64,000 nt of DNA from Streptococcus oricebi (GCF_017883985.1 NZ_PRDG01000003.1:8991-72990), one strand, 5' to 3'. Counted from the stretch's first letter, positions 8,222 through 17,823 are shown. Made by a program: numbers and translations. The notes: generated from the sequence alone by a model not told the origin.

Positions 8222-9724
8222 TTAAAAGAAGGTTGCTAGAATCAAGACGGCGATACTGATGGCCATCAAGACTAGGATAAATTTGCCGACAAATTTCCAC
8301 CAGGTTCCCAGCTCGATACGGCCCAGAGCCAAGGCTCCCATAACGATACCAGAAGTTGGAGCAACCAGGTTAAGGAGACCAGAAGCAGATTGGTAAGCGG
8401 TGATAATCAAGCTTGCTGGTACATTAACGAATTTACCAAGCGGTGCCATGATTCCCATTGTCGCACTGGCTAAACCAGATGAAGATGGAATCAAGAAGGA
8501 CATTGGTAGGTAGAAGATGTAGGTCAAAACGATAAAGACTTGTGAAGATAGACCTTTTAGACCTTGCTCACCCCAGTGAAGGATGGTTGCAGTAATCATA
8601 CCGTCATTCATGATGACTTGGATACCACGCGCAACAGCTACAATGAGGGCAACCCCTAAGAGGTCAGCTGCACCATTCATAAAGACAGTGATGAAGCGTT
8701 CTTCTTCCATGCGGTAAACAAAGCCGATGATGATAGCCATAACCGCAAAGAGCATTGCTCCTTCTGGGAAGTACCAAGTACCTAGGGCTGAAGTTGATTT
8801 ACCAACGATTTGGCCCAAGACTGGTAGACCAGTAATCCACTTGTTAAAGTCAGCAAAGAAGCTGATTCCAAGGTCGGTCCAAGGAATGAAGCTAGCAATC
8901 ATCAAGACAAAGGTCAAGACAAAGAGGACCAGGACTTGCTTTTGTTTCTTGCTCAGGGTTGAAGGAGCAGCTTCACTTTCGCTAACATTGAAGTGTTTCA
9001 AGTCTTCCTCACGAGTGCTATAAACCAGGGATTTGGTTGGATCTTTTTGAATCTTGTCTGCATAGCGGTAAACAAAGTAGGTGCTAAGTGCAGTCATAAC
9101 TACAAAGAGAAGGATACGCCAGAGAATCCCATCGGCAGTTGGAACACCAGCTGCTTCTGAGGCGATAACAGTCGCAAAGGGGTTGAGAATGGAGGCCAAG
9201 CAACCAATCTGTGAACCCAAGAGAATGATAGCTACCCCGGTCAGGCTGTCAAAACCAACCGCCATCATAACCGGTACAAGGAGGGGATAGAAGGCCATGG
9301 TTTCTTCACCCATACCATAAGTTGTTCCCCCAAGGGCAAACAAAGGCATGAGAATCACAATCAGCATCTTTTCGCGGCCCTTGTATTTTTTCACGATAGA
9401 GGCAATCCCTACATCGAGGGCTCCTGTTTCGTTAACCACACCTAGGAAAGAACCAACCATCAGGATGAAGAAGGCAACGTCGATGGCCTTGCCGACTGTT
9501 TCAGTTCCTAGCATGGCCCGAATCGGTGCCATCAGGATGTCCCAAATTCCCTGTGGGTTTTGGGCAACGGTTTTATAGGTTCCAGCAATCAACTTACCGG
9601 CCTTATCAGCTTCATATTGACCAGCTGGAATAATCCAAGTCAAAACTGCCATAATGGCAATAATGATAATCAAGACGGAATAAGATGAAGGCATCTTAAA
9701 CCTTTTTTTATTTTTTTCGCTCAT
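8222..9724 (-). CDS. arcD: Arginine/ornithine antiporter of the YfcC/DcuC type
   Basis: A 500-residue polytopic membrane protein with about a dozen hydrophobic segments, such as VLIIIIAIMAVLTWIIPAGQ at the start. It belongs to the YfcC-like (DcuC superfamily) carriers that act as ArcD in streptococcal arginine deiminase operons, exchanging arginine for ornithine. The ATG at 9724 follows GGGAGG; earlier in-frame codons overlap the cre site. It lies 261 nt after arcC and is the last gene of the operon. No arcT gene follows, unlike S. gordonii. Confidence 0.85.
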   Translation of the reverse strand: MSEKNKKRFKMPSSYSVLIIIIAIMAVLTWIIPAGQYEADKAGKLIAGTYKTVAQNPQGIWDILMAPIRAMLGTETVGKAIDVAFFILMVGSFLGVVNETGALDVGIASIVKKYKGREKMLIVILMPLFALGGTTYGMGEETMAFYPLLVPVMMAVGFDSLTGVAIILLGSQIGCLASILNPFATVIASEAAGVPTADGILWRILLFVVMTALSTYFVYRYADKIQKDPTKSLVYSTREEDLKHFNVSESEAAPSTLSKKQKQVLVLFVLTFVLMIASFIPWTDLGISFFADFNKWITGLPVLGQIVGKSTSALGTWYFPEGAMLFAVMAIIIGFVYRMEEERFITVFMNGAADLLGVALIVAVARGIQVIMNDGMITATILHWGEQGLKGLSSQVFIVLTYIFYLPMSFLIPSSSGLASATMGIMAPLGKFVNVPASLIITAYQSASGLLNLVAPTSGIVMGALALGRIELGTWWKFVGKFILVLMAISIAVLILATFF

Positions 9725-9770
9725 TTTTTCCTCCCAAATAGAATAAAATTGAAACGGTTTTGTTTCTTTA

Positions 9771-9784
9771 TAAAAGCGCTTACC
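9771..9784 (-). promoter_or_regulatory. cre-like CcpA site upstream of arcD
   Basis: The sequence TAAAAGCGCTTACC (plus strand) matches 12 of 14 positions of the Gram-positive cre consensus TGWAARCGYTWNCW. It lies about 50 bp upstream of the arcD start and suggests extra glucose control of the transporter gene. Confidence 0.5.
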
Positions 9785-9920
9785 TTTCATTAACTATTTT
9801 AACATATTTACCTAAAAAAGACTAGGTCATCTGAAAGAAATCAGAAGTTTTCAGGAAATTTTTTCTTTAAAATATGAAAGAAGGCAAGAGGCTGCAGTGA
9901 AACTCTCCTTTCAAATGACA

Positions 9921-9985
9921 TCCTACTAAACAGAAGAAAGCAGGTTGAAATCGACCGACCAAGGTCGACTCAACCGACCTACTTT
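9921..9985 (-). other. Structured arcC-arcD intergenic region
   Basis: Arms GAAAGCAGGT and ACCTACTTTC enclose an inner TCGACC/GGTCGA inverted repeat. There is no clean T-run, so it may act in mRNA processing or partial termination rather than as a full terminator. Confidence 0.4.
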
Positions 9986-10933
9986 CTATCCTTTTTCAAT
10001 AATGGTTCCACTTTCAGACTCAATCAGAGCTCCTAGGTTTTCAAGGGAAGTAATAACCGCTTCTCCCTCTGGACGGCCATTGACAAAGGCAATAGCTGCC
10101 TCAACCTTAGGTAGCATGCTTCCTGGAGCAAATTGATCTTGTTTGATGTATTCTTCTAATTGGGCTACATTGACGCGCTCTAATTTTGCTTGGTCTGGCT
10201 TGTTGTAGTTAACAAAGACATAGTCTACACCAGTTAAGACGATGAAGAGGTCTGCTTCGACTAATTCTGCCAAACGTTGTGAAGCAAAGTCCTTGTCGAT
10301 AACCGCCTCAACTCCATGAAGGCTGCCATCTGCTTCTTTGACAACAGGGATTCCGCCACCACCAGCAGCAACGACGATTTGGCCATCATTCAAGAGGGTG
10401 CGAATAGTTTCGATTTCCTTGATGTCCACTGGTTTTGGTGAAGCAACAACCTTTCTCCAACCACGACCAGCATCTTCCTTGAAGGTTGCGCCACTCTTTT
10501 CAGCTTCTGCTTTTGCTTCTTCTTCTGAGTAGAAAGGTCCGATTGGCTTGCTGAGGTTGCTGAAGGCTGGGTCATTTTTGTCAACCACAACTTGGGTAAC
10601 CACAGAAGCTACTTCTTTTTGAATGCCTTCTTTGAGGAGGGCATTTTGCAAAGCATTTTGCAACCAGAAACCGATACTTCCTTCAGTCATAGCAACCAAG
10701 GAATCAAGCGGGAAAGCTGGGTTCTTTTCAGAATCAGCTGCCAAATGTTGAAGCAACAGGTTCCCAACTTGTGGACCGTTCCCATGAGTGATGATCAAGT
10801 CATCTCCATTTTTAATCAATTTAACCAAGTGATTGGCTGTTTCCACCAAAGCCTCTTGTTGAGCCTTAGCTGATGGGTCTGATGAAAGGATTGCATTTCC
10901 TCCCAAAGCAACGACGATTTTACGATTTGCCAT
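9986..10933 (-). CDS. arcC: Carbamate kinase
   Basis: ArcC makes ATP from ADP and carbamoyl phosphate, the energy-yielding last step of the arginine deiminase pathway. The 315-residue protein shows ALGGNAIL near the start, [22 protein letters not shown] and [11 protein letters not shown], all typical of the family. AAGGAG precedes the ATG. It is third in the operon and follows a structured 200-nt gap after arcB, which may tune its expression. Confidence 0.96.
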   Translation of the reverse strand: MANRKIVVALGGNAILSSDPSAKAQQEALVETANHLVKLIKNGDDLIITHGNGPQVGNLLLQHLAADSEKNPAFPLDSLVAMTEGSIGFWLQNALQNALLKEGIQKEVASVVTQVVVDKNDPAFSNLSKPIGPFYSEEEAKAEAEKSGATFKEDAGRGWRKVVASPKPVDIKEIETIRTLLNDGQIVVAAGGGGIPVVKEADGSLHGVEAVIDKDFASQRLAELVEADLFIVLTGVDYVFVNYNKPDQAKLERVNVAQLEEYIKQDQFAPGSMLPKVEAAIAFVNGRPEGEAVITSLENLGALIESESGTIIEKG

Positions 10934-11066
10934 TTATCATATTCTCCTTATTTTATCCTAGAAAAGTCCCCTGCGAGCCCCTGAGACTGCATAATCGGGA
11001 CTCACAGGTCAGGCTCTGCCTGCTCCTTTTCTTTTTTTTGAATGACTTCATAAAAGAAACTTTCAT

Positions 11067-11108
11067 GAAAAATGAGGACTGGACTAAAGCTATAGTCGCA
11101 GCCCTCAT
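11067..11108 (-). terminator. Terminator-like hairpin between arcB and arcC
   Basis: Arms ATGAGG and CCTCAT, with inner CTG/CAG and GACTA/TAGTC pairs, form a long hairpin followed by five T on the minus strand. Since arcC has no obvious own promoter, this could give partial termination and lower arcC-arcD output. Confidence 0.55.
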
Positions 11109-11133
11109 CGCTGTTGGTATTATGGTTTCTAGT

Positions 11134-12150
11134 TTACACTTTTGGAATGAAGAGGTCACCAAGAGTAGCTGCCATAACCGCCTTGATAGTGTGCATGCGG
11201 TTTTCAGCTTGGTCGAAGTGACGAGCGTACTTGCTGCGGAAGACTTCGTCTGTAACTTCCATTTCTTCTACGCCGAATTTTTCAGCAACGTCTTTACCGT
11301 AGACAGTTTCTGTATCGTGGAAGGCAGGCAAGCAGTGCAAGAAGATAAGGTCTTCATTGCCAGCTTTCTTAACCAAGTCCATATTTACTTGGTAAGGTTT
11401 AAGGAGGGCTACACGCTCAGCAAACTTGTCTTCTTCACCCATAGATACCCAAACGTCAGTGTAGAGAACATCAGCGCCCTTCACTGCTTCGTCAGCATCT
11501 TCAGTGATGAGGATACGAGAGCCAGACTCTTTTGCAAAGCCTTCTGCTAATTCAACGATTTCTTTTTCTGGGAAGAGTTCTTTTGGTGAGAAGATGTGAA
11601 CATTTACACCAAGGATTGCACCAGTTACCAAGAGGCTGTTGGCAACGTTGTTACGGCCATCACCACAGTAAACCAGAGTCAAACCTTCTAATTTTCCAAA
11701 GTTTTCTTTAACTGTCAAGTAGTCAGCCAACATTTGAGTTGGGTGCCATTCGTCAGTTAAACCATTCCATACTGGAACACCTGAGTGTTCAGCCAATTCT
11801 TCAACCATGCGTTGGCTGAATCCACGGAATTCAATCCCGTCGAACATACGGCCAAGAACCTTAGCAGTGTCTTCTGTTGATTCTTTTTTGCCGAGTTGGA
11901 TGTCGTTCGCTCCGAGGTATTCTGGATGAGCACCAAGGTCGATAGAAGCTGTTGTGAAGGCTGCACGAGTACGAGTTGAAGTCTTTTCAAACAAGAGAGC
12001 AATGTTTTTGCCTTCTAGGTAACGGTGTTGAATATTGCGTTTCTTCAAATCTTTCAAGAAAGCAGAAAAGTCAATCAACCATTCCAATTCTGCACGACTA
12101 AAGTCTTTTTCTGCAAGGAAACTTCTACCTTTAAATACTGATGTTGTCAT
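11134..12150 (-). CDS. arcB: Ornithine carbamoyltransferase, catabolic
   Basis: ArcB phosphorolyses citrulline to ornithine and carbamoyl phosphate. The 338-residue protein has the carbamoyl-phosphate motif KTSTRTR, the ornithine-side motif HCLPAFHD, and the [18 protein letters not shown] segment. It sits between arcA and arcC. The context marks it as the catabolic enzyme rather than the biosynthetic ArgF. Confidence 0.96.
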   Translation of the reverse strand: MTTSVFKGRSFLAEKDFSRAELEWLIDFSAFLKDLKKRNIQHRYLEGKNIALLFEKTSTRTRAAFTTASIDLGAHPEYLGANDIQLGKKESTEDTAKVLGRMFDGIEFRGFSQRMVEELAEHSGVPVWNGLTDEWHPTQMLADYLTVKENFGKLEGLTLVYCGDGRNNVANSLLVTGAILGVNVHIFSPKELFPEKEIVELAEGFAKESGSRILITEDADEAVKGADVLYTDVWVSMGEEDKFAERVALLKPYQVNMDLVKKAGNEDLIFLHCLPAFHDTETVYGKDVAEKFGVEEMEVTDEVFRSKYARHFDQAENRMHTIKAVMAATLGDLFIPKV

Positions 12151-12210
12151 TTTATTATCAATCCTCTTTCTTAAAATAATGTAAATAAATCAAACTACTA
12201 GTGAAGATAG

Positions 12211-12275
12211 GGCTTTCTATACCGGTCCTATCAGCCAAGAGAGCTTAAACAGGGGGCTGGGCTAGAAAGCCAGTT
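12211..12275 (-). other. Stem-loop in the arcA-arcB intergenic region
   Basis: GGCTTTCTA and TAGAAAGCC form a 9-bp stem around a long loop in the 129-nt gap. There is no T-run. A role in mRNA stability or processing is inferred only. Confidence 0.45.
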
Positions 12276-12279
12276 ACTT

Positions 12280-13509
12280 CTAGAGATCTTCACGTTCAAA
12301 TGGCATAGACATACAACGAGGTCCACCACGACCGCGAACCAATTCACTTCCGCGAATCTTAATCAAGCGTAGGCCGTATTCTTCCAAAATCTTATTGGTT
12401 ACAGTGTTTCTGTCATAAACGACTACGACACCTGGTGCTACGGTGAGAGTATTTGAGCCATCGTTCCATTGTTCACGAGCAGCAGCAACGATATTGCCTC
12501 CACCACAACGAATCAAGTGAACCTTTTCTACGCCCAAGTTTTCAGCCAAGACTTCAGCCAAGTCACCATGTTCTTCAACAATCTTCAAGGCGTCATTTTC
12601 ATAAGTTACAGAGTAAACGCGAAGATCGCCTTCAATTTCTGGGTGAATAGTGAACTTGTCATAGTCAACCATGGTAAAGACTGTATCCAAGTGCATGAAC
12701 TTACGGTTGTTGGCAAATTCAAAGGCCAATACTTTCTTGAAGCCAACGTTTTTCTTGAAGATGTTGACCAAGAGTTTTTCGATAGATGCAGCATCTGTAC
12801 GTTGGGAAATACCTACCGCAAGGACATCTTTAGAAAGAACCAATTCATCTCCACCCTCAATCCGAGTGTCTTCTGTCCGGTCATAGACTAGTTCAGCCTT
12901 GCCACCATATACTGGGTGGTATTTGAAGATGTATTTACCATAGATGGTTTCGCGGTTACGAGTATCCGCATACATGTGGTTGAGGGATACTGCATTTCCC
13001 ATAGTTGCAAATGGGTCACGAGTGAAGTAAAGGTTAGGCATTGGATCAACCGCAAATGGATAATCAGATTCCACTAGGTCAGTCAAGCCTTTTTGAGATT
13101 CAGGAATTTCAGGCAATTCTGATTTTTGGAAACCTGCCATTGTTTTTTCAATCAATTCTTGATTGTCTTCAATAGCTTCCAAGGCTGCCCGAACAGCCTT
13201 CTTGGTTTCACGACCCCGAATACCTGCTTCTTCCAACCACTCTTCGATAAATTCTTGACGAATTTCTGGTGAAGTCAGTGATTCAGCAGCAAGTTTTTCA
13301 ACATAAAGTACTTCAACACCTTCATTGCGAAGAGCTTGAGCAAAGGCATCGTGTTCTTTTTGAGCATCTTCCAAGAATGGAATATCATCGAAAAGAAGGC
13401 GTTCTAGATAGTCAGGTAGTAAGTTTTCAAGCTCCTTACCTGGACGGTGCAACATGACTTTTTTCAGTTTTCCAATTTCTGAAAAGACATGAATAGGATG
13501 TGTAGACAT
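12280..13509 (-). CDS. arcA: Arginine deiminase
   Basis: ArcA hydrolyses arginine to citrulline and ammonia, raising pH and starting ATP formation. The 409-residue protein has [25 protein letters not shown] and the C-terminal [10 protein letters not shown] with the catalytic cysteine. The ATG at 13509 follows AGGGGG. It is the first gene of arcABCD and has a cre site in its promoter. Confidence 0.97.
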   Translation of the reverse strand: MSTHPIHVFSEIGKLKKVMLHRPGKELENLLPDYLERLLFDDIPFLEDAQKEHDAFAQALRNEGVEVLYVEKLAAESLTSPEIRQEFIEEWLEEAGIRGRETKKAVRAALEAIEDNQELIEKTMAGFQKSELPEIPESQKGLTDLVESDYPFAVDPMPNLYFTRDPFATMGNAVSLNHMYADTRNRETIYGKYIFKYHPVYGGKAELVYDRTEDTRIEGGDELVLSKDVLAVGISQRTDAASIEKLLVNIFKKNVGFKKVLAFEFANNRKFMHLDTVFTMVDYDKFTIHPEIEGDLRVYSVTYENDALKIVEEHGDLAEVLAENLGVEKVHLIRCGGGNIVAAAREQWNDGSNTLTVAPGVVVVYDRNTVTNKILEEYGLRLIKIRGSELVRGRGGPRCMSMPFEREDL

Positions 13510-13576
13510 CTGCTGTCCCCCTTATTGATTATTCTTGTAACCTAGGATTTTCTCCCAAGTCCTTTTTACAAATCCT

Positions 13577-13605
13577 ATTGTAGCACTCTTTGTTAACGCT
13601 TTCAC
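13577..13605 (-). promoter_or_regulatory. arcA promoter with overlapping cre
   Basis: The -10 TACAAT is at 13577-13582. The -35 position 17 bp away is poor (GTGAAA), consistent with a promoter needing an activator. The spacer and -35 hold TGTTAACGCTTTCA (13591-13604), which matches 13 of 14 cre positions. CcpA binding there would repress the operon on good sugars, as known for ADI operons. Confidence 0.75.
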
Positions 13606-13838
13606 CAATTATTTTACACTTTGAATGCAAAGGATTTGGCATTATTTTATAAAAAATAGAATAAAAATCTACAATAAACCGTTTTATATGAATATTTTCT
13701 ATCTTTTATTAGTTCACTAGATAATTATTTTTTTGTTTTTTGCTAAAAATATTTTAATATAGGAAGTAACCGCTAGCTAGGCCAACCCTTGGTTAGCTAC
13801 CCAACTAGTCCTTTCATCCATTCTAAATGAGAATATAA
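13606..13838. other. AT-rich region upstream of the arc operon
   Basis: No gene is seen. The segment is AT-rich and holds one TATGAAT (13687-13693) and one TTTGAATGCA (13619-13628) resembling ARG-box half sites. These could serve ArgR, but half sites are common in AT-rich DNA, so this is weak. Confidence 0.25.
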
Positions 13839-13868
13839 GAAAAAGCCCAACCACAAGGGTGAGCTTTT
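13839..13868 (-). terminator. Terminator after the 181-residue membrane protein gene
   Basis: AAAAGC and GCTTTT arms with an inner CCC/GGG pair form a hairpin followed by T on the minus strand, 29 nt past the stop at 13897. Confidence 0.5.
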
Positions 13869-13896
13869 AGACCTACTACTTACTAGCGATAAAGAC

Positions 13897-14442
13897 TTAA
13901 CGGTTGACTACTCTAGCCTCAAAGTGGGCAGGCTTGTCGGACAGATTTTTAATGATTAGATGATATTTTTTTGCACTGGTTACACTAAACACTCTTTTCC
14001 CTTTGGCCTGAACAATTAACTTAGGACCTTTTAGATAGACATCACGACTGGGAGAATTGGGAACCTTTTTATCAGAATTTTCAATCGTCTGCTCTTCTAT
14101 ATCATAATATATGCTGTCTTCAAGAAATCTTCCTAACTCTACCCAATAGCGGCTATCGTCTCCTGTTAATTCAAGTTTGCCTCCACTTAAATTATCAAGT
14201 ATAAGTTCTGAACTATACTCGGTCTGGTGACTCAAAGACTTAACTTCTATCTTAATACTTTCTCCCGGTCTTAGGGTATAAACTCCAAGATTTTTTACCC
14301 AGATAACAAAAGAAAAGATACTAACCGAATACAGTAAAAAAAGAATAAGCAATAAATATCGCTTTTTTTGCCCCCTCATCAAAAAGGAAGTCACAAAAGT
14401 GAGGATTAGTAATATCAAGAATAATAAGAGAAGTGAAATCAT
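13897..14442 (-). CDS. Membrane protein of unknown function
   Basis: A 181-residue protein with two N-terminal helices (about 1-20 and 28-49) and a soluble, probably extracellular, domain rich in beta-prone sequence. I recognise no family. Its ATG overlaps the TGA of an upstream reading frame by four bases (ATGA), so it was once, or still is, translationally coupled to that frame. Such pairs often are a secreted effector and a membrane partner, but this is inference. Confidence 0.6.
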   Translation of the reverse strand: MISLLLLFLILLILTFVTSFLMRGQKKRYLLLILFLLYSVSIFSFVIWVKNLGVYTLRPGESIKIEVKSLSHQTEYSSELILDNLSGGKLELTGDDSRYWVELGRFLEDSIYYDIEEQTIENSDKKVPNSPSRDVYLKGPKLIVQAKGKRVFSVTSAKKYHLIIKNLSDKPAHFEARVVNR

Positions 14443-14636
14443 TTAGTATGTCCTTTCTTAAAGTCATCAATACCATCTTGAATCATATCTGCATCATTTG
14501 GCTTACCATCTTCTCCTAAATTATCTCCATAACCTCCCGATAAGAGACTCTTCCATGAGTTGAGCTCTGCTTTTATAAGTCCTTTGCTCTTAATATCAGA
14601 ATTAGAATGAAAACCTATAAATCTTTCTATATTGTA
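14439..14636 (-). pseudogene. 3' remnant of a protein-coding gene
   Basis: After a stop at 14637-14639 the frame stays open for 65 codons, with no plausible start near its beginning. It contains GFHSNSDIKSKGLIKAELNSW and ends KKGHTK. It looks like the C-terminal end of a truncated gene whose 3' neighbour survives. The rest is missing, since the upstream sequence leads straight to another gene's terminator. Confidence 0.5.
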
Positions 14637-14696
14637 TCATATCTAAGTCTGGGAATCTAAGGTCCATCTAAGCCAATCATCCCTTTTAAAAGCAGC

Positions 14697-14720
14697 AAAA
14701 AACCGGCCTTAAGGCTCGGT
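14697..14720 (-). terminator. Terminator after the YpmS-like gene
   Basis: ACCGAGCC/GGCCGGT stem with a TTAA loop and one bulged base is followed by six T on the minus strand. Confidence 0.7.
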
Positions 14721-14733
14721 CTTTTCCTTTAAA

Positions 14734-15363
14734 TTAGTTGGTATTCATCAGTCCGTTTAGGCTATCAAGTAGGTTTTGAGAGAGGCTGACTTGTAGGGCT
14801 AGCTTGCTATCCTTGACCTCTACTTGCTTGACTGTGAAAAAGGTCTGGGGTAGGTCGATACGAAGCCGGTCTCCCACAAGACGAACATTATCCTGGTCTC
14901 CTAAGCTCGTTTTAAGCTGGTTGATGAGGATAGACTTTGGAATCGGCAAATTCCCCAAGCGGACAGCCTTGAATTCTAATTCCAGCTGATTCTCAACCAC
15001 TCGAGGAACAGCATCAATATCGGCCTTGCTATCTAGAAAGGCTAGTTTGACTGGTGACTGTATCCGCAGATGGTCTCCCTCAATCGTAAAGGCCATATTC
15101 TGCTCGCTTCCTTGGTCGTCCTGACTAGAAAATTTGATTAACTGGCTAAACTGTCGACTATCCAGCAATAAATCCGTAGTGAGGCCATCAGAAGTAAGAT
15201 TGTAGTTAGCCTTGGATAAGTCTAGAATCTCTGCGATACTGTTGGGCTTGGGCAGGTTTTTAAGTTGCTCTGATGACTTGACCGAGCCCTGAACTAGGAA
15301 AAGCAAGGCAAGAACCAGCAAGACTAGGACTAGGGCAATAAATTTGAAAATCTTTTTAATCAT
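14734..15363 (-). CDS. YpmS-family membrane-anchored protein (DUF2140)
   Basis: A 209-residue protein with one N-terminal helix (residues ~5-25) and an extracellular domain. The pattern, with the KAVRLGNLPIPKSIL segment and a C-terminal SQNLLDSLNGL, fits the DUF2140/YpmS family. Its function is unknown. It stands alone, with terminators on both sides. Confidence 0.7.
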   Translation of the reverse strand: MIKKIFKFIALVLVLLVLALLFLVQGSVKSSEQLKNLPKPNSIAEILDLSKANYNLTSDGLTTDLLLDSRQFSQLIKFSSQDDQGSEQNMAFTIEGDHLRIQSPVKLAFLDSKADIDAVPRVVENQLELEFKAVRLGNLPIPKSILINQLKTSLGDQDNVRLVGDRLRIDLPQTFFTVKQVEVKDSKLALQVSLSQNLLDSLNGLMNTN

Positions 15364-15442
15364 GAAGTCTTTTTTCTCTTTCTATTTTCTCTCTATTATA
15401 ACCCAAGTCTGAGCAAGTTCCAAGAATAAACCCTATTTCTGT

Positions 15443-15474
15443 AAAACAGAGGCCTAAACGACCTCTGTTTTTTT
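15443..15474. terminator. Bidirectional terminator downstream of flp
   Basis: AAAACAGAGG and CCTCTGTTTT arms form a perfect stem. The T-run is longer on the plus strand, but the nearest gene end is flp on the minus strand. Confidence 0.7.
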
Positions 15475-15488
15475 ATCAAATATTACCA

Positions 15489-16178
15489 CTAATCTAGAGG
15501 GCTAAAATACTTTAAGAAAGCTTCCTTGTCCAAGAAGGTTAGTATCTTGTGCTCATAGGCAATCTTGCCCTCTTCCAACAATTTTTTTAGGACTTGGTTG
15601 ACCGTTTCGCGGGTGGTTGCCCCTAGCTTGGCCAGCTCTTTCATACTCAAAGGAAAGGGAATATCGTCTCTCTCCTGGCAAAAATCCCGACAGAGGACGG
15701 ATAAGGTTTGGATGACTCTTTCGGTCGCGCTAGCAACCACCACATTCATCAGGCGCAATTCCTGAAAAGAGAGGATTTGCGAGAGGGCCTGGGCCAGAAA
15801 AATCAGTTGGTCACTACTGTGTCTGGAATACTTTTCAAACAAATCAACCGGAATAGTGAAATACTCCAAATTGGTCATGGCGCTGGCTGTATGATGATAG
15901 TTTTTCTCGTAAAAAAGACCCCCATAAGGAAAGACAGCTCCCTCCTTGATGTAGTCGATATAGGAGAAACTATCCGTTTGGTCATACTGCTCAATCCGCA
16001 CGTAACCCTTATAAATAAGAAAGAGGCGGTCCCTGCGATCTCCTTCAAAAAAAATAATCTGTCCCTTGGGAATTTTCCGAAAATGAATCTCGGTTGCCAA
16101 TTTATCCAGATATTCTACCGGAAGCCGCTCAAAAGCCGGGTGATTTCTGATAAATTGATACTGGTCTTTATCAATCAT
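15489..16178 (-). CDS. flp: CRP/FNR-family regulator, Flp-like
   Basis: A 229-residue regulator with an N-terminal cyclic-nucleotide-like beta barrel (IIFFEGDRRDRLFLIYKG) and a C-terminal helix-turn-helix (MKELAKLGATTRETVNQVL). It lacks the N-terminal cysteine cluster of oxygen-sensing FNR; the only close cysteine pair is LCRDFC near residue 158. Flp-type proteins activate arginine deiminase operons in S. suis and S. gordonii, and the arc operon begins about 2 kb away, so that role is likely here. The gene symbol is by family and context. Confidence 0.8.
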   Translation of the reverse strand: MIDKDQYQFIRNHPAFERLPVEYLDKLATEIHFRKIPKGQIIFFEGDRRDRLFLIYKGYVRIEQYDQTDSFSYIDYIKEGAVFPYGGLFYEKNYHHTASAMTNLEYFTIPVDLFEKYSRHSSDQLIFLAQALSQILSFQELRLMNVVVASATERVIQTLSVLCRDFCQERDDIPFPLSMKELAKLGATTRETVNQVLKKLLEEGKIAYEHKILTFLDKEAFLKYFSPLD

Positions 16179-16291
16179 ATTCTTCTTCTCATTTATCTAA
16201 AATACAAGACCATTATACCACAAAAGACCTTGAAACCAAAGGAAGAATACCTACAAGGTCCCCTGCCTTGTGCACTTCTGCTCAAAGAAAA

Positions 16292-16798
16292 CTAGCTAGA
16301 CAGAAAGAAGCCTGCCAAGAGACAAAGAAAGCCAACTAAGACCATGCTATAGGCCAAAAGACGAGGGGCTGGCTTTTCCTCTTCAAGCACCTTTTTAGGT
16401 AGATAATTACCGGAAATGACTAGGATAAGGCCTGTTAGAATAAGGGTCGGCTTCATAATATCAAAACTGGCATTTAGGGCCTTAAAAAGGACAGAAGAAT
16501 AAATGACAGCCTGAACCACAGGAACAATCCATAGGATAAAATGTTCAAAAGAGGATTTACTAATCTTCTTATAGGTGGTAGTCCAATAGACAAAGCCTTG
16601 GACTAGAGTCAAAAAGAGAGGAAGAGCCCAGATAAAGAGGGATTTATCCATATATTCAAACGGCTGAGCTGTCGACCAACCAAAATGTATCCTAATATTT
16701 TGTGGCAAATCCTGATAGACAGAAAGTCCATAGAGGACCGGCAACCAGATGACCAAAAAGGTCAGCCCCAGCTCTCTTAATTTCTTCTTATTTTTCAT
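16292..16798 (-). CDS. SdpI-like membrane protein (DUF1648)
   Basis: A 168-residue protein with five or so membrane helices. The N-terminus has the DUF1648 pattern (WLPVLYGLSVYQDLPQNI then HFGW) seen in SdpI, the Bacillus immunity and signalling protein for the SDP killing factor. The ATG at 16798 is preferred because GGAGGAGG sits 8 nt upstream. It overlaps the sdpR-like gene by 11 nt. A paralogue lies at 18455-18940 (both share a PAPRxLAY motif near the end). Role as immunity or signal sensor is inferred. Confidence 0.75.
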   Translation of the reverse strand: MKNKKKLRELGLTFLVIWLPVLYGLSVYQDLPQNIRIHFGWSTAQPFEYMDKSLFIWALPLFLTLVQGFVYWTTTYKKISKSSFEHFILWIVPVVQAVIYSSVLFKALNASFDIMKPTLILTGLILVISGNYLPKKVLEEEKPAPRLLAYSMVLVGFLCLLAGFFLSS

Positions 16799-17066
16799 GA
16801 TTTTTTCCTCCTCCAAGAGCAGTTATCCAGACTAAAATTTCCTCAAAGACAGTCGCATCTAAATGATAGTAAATAAAGTTCTTTTGTCGTTCTTCATAGA
16901 TGAGCCCTGCTTTTTTCAACTGGGACAAGTGGTAAGAAACGGTGGCCCCCGTCAAATCAAAAGCCTGGGCAATTTCCCCAGCCGACTTGGGTCCTTGCTT
17001 CAAGATTTCTAAAATTTCCCGCCGAACAGGATCGGCCAAGGCCTTCATGGTTTCGCTAATTCCCAA
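16788..17066 (-). CDS. ArsR-family repressor, SdpR-like
   Basis: A 92-residue winged-helix repressor (MKALADPVRREILEIL, then TVSYHLSQLKKAGLI, then FIYYHLDATVFEEIL) closest in pattern to SdpR, the autorepressor of sdpRI. It has no metal-binding CxC. TTG at 17066 is chosen because AGGAGG lies 8 nt before it, although GTG at 17075 is possible. It overlaps yhfC by 11 nt, mirroring its overlap with the SdpI-like gene. It is the best candidate for the protein that binds the repeated TTTAGAA-N4-TTCTAAA sites. Confidence 0.8.
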   Translation of the reverse strand: MGISETMKALADPVRREILEILKQGPKSAGEIAQAFDLTGATVSYHLSQLKKAGLIYEERQKNFIYYHLDATVFEEILVWITALGGGKNHEK

Positions 17067-17823
17067 TTTTTTCACCTCCTAAAGTTGGACCTATTATATA
17101 CTTTCTAGTAAGGAAAATAAGGACAAGTAAGCACAGACCCAAACTCCCCTCTAGTAGCCAGATATTACCTAATAAACCAACTTGTCCCAGGGCTGCTGGT
17201 AAATCACACAAAGCATGAAAGACAAGAGCCCAGAAGAAATAGCTTATCTTTTTCTTTTCCAGAGCATAATAGACCCAGAAAGACAAGCAAATTTGAAGAG
17301 CAAAAGCAAGTAAACGCTCTAGCAGTCCCAGATAGATAGAAAGAGGAGATAAGGACCAAGCTTGGTAGGCAATGATAGGCGGAAGTTTTGCGGAAGGACC
17401 AGTCAGATAAACCAGTAGATAGAGCAAAAATGTGACCCAACCAACTAGAAATAACTCGGCTCCACCATGTCCCAGTCCATAGGCTAGGCCATCTGTCAGT
17501 CTTAAACTCCGCTTTTTCCCAAGCCAGTAAAAGACCAAGTAACGGGCGCCTTCCTCAAATATAGCAGCCATCAAGCAAGCGTAGAGGACATAAACCCCGG
17601 GTGCTTTCCTGATTAAGCTGATACTAGCATCTGGATTTGGCTGTAAAACCAGACTATGGACTAGTCTTTCTAAAATATTAACAGCCAAAACAAAGGCTAG
17701 AGCCCCTAATCCCACTAGCCCAAAGGAAATCTTCATTTTCCGACGGGCATAAATTAGCGCCCCAATAATAACAAGAACGATTAACAAAAGCGCAATGCTC
17801 AAATGGGTGACATTTCCTGCCAT
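17056..17823 (-). CDS. YhfC-family intramembrane protein (probable glutamic protease fold)
   Basis: A 255-residue protein with about seven helices. Conserved polar residues lie in membrane segments: FEEGAR (E90, E91), GHGGAE (H119, E123) and FHALCD near residue 200. This arrangement fits the YhfC family, which resembles CPBP/Abi-type intramembrane proteases. It starts the operon yhfC-sdpR-sdpI. A role in processing a peptide or a membrane regulator is inferred from that context. Confidence 0.7.
   Translation of the reverse strand: MAGNVTHLSIALLLIVLVIIGALIYARRKMKISFGLVGLGALAFVLAVNILERLVHSLVLQPNPDASISLIRKAPGVYVLYACLMAAIFEEGARYLVFYWLGKKRSLRLTDGLAYGLGHGGAELFLVGWVTFLLYLLVYLTGPSAKLPPIIAYQAWSLSPLSIYLGLLERLLAFALQICLSFWVYYALEKKKISYFFWALVFHALCDLPAALGQVGLLGNIWLLEGSLGLCLLVLIFLTRKYIIGPTLGGEKIGN

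Noticed and set aside
10953..11162. 69-codon minus-strand frame in the arcB-arcC gap
   Set aside because: It spans the terminator-like hairpin and overlaps the arcB 3' end. No ribosome site and no protein-like composition.
10873..11550. 225-codon plus-strand frame across the arcB-arcC junction
   Set aside because: It is antisense to arcB and arcC, has no family match and no ribosome site.
12469..12891. 140-codon plus-strand frame inside arcA
   Set aside because: It is antisense to arcA and shaped by its codon bias.
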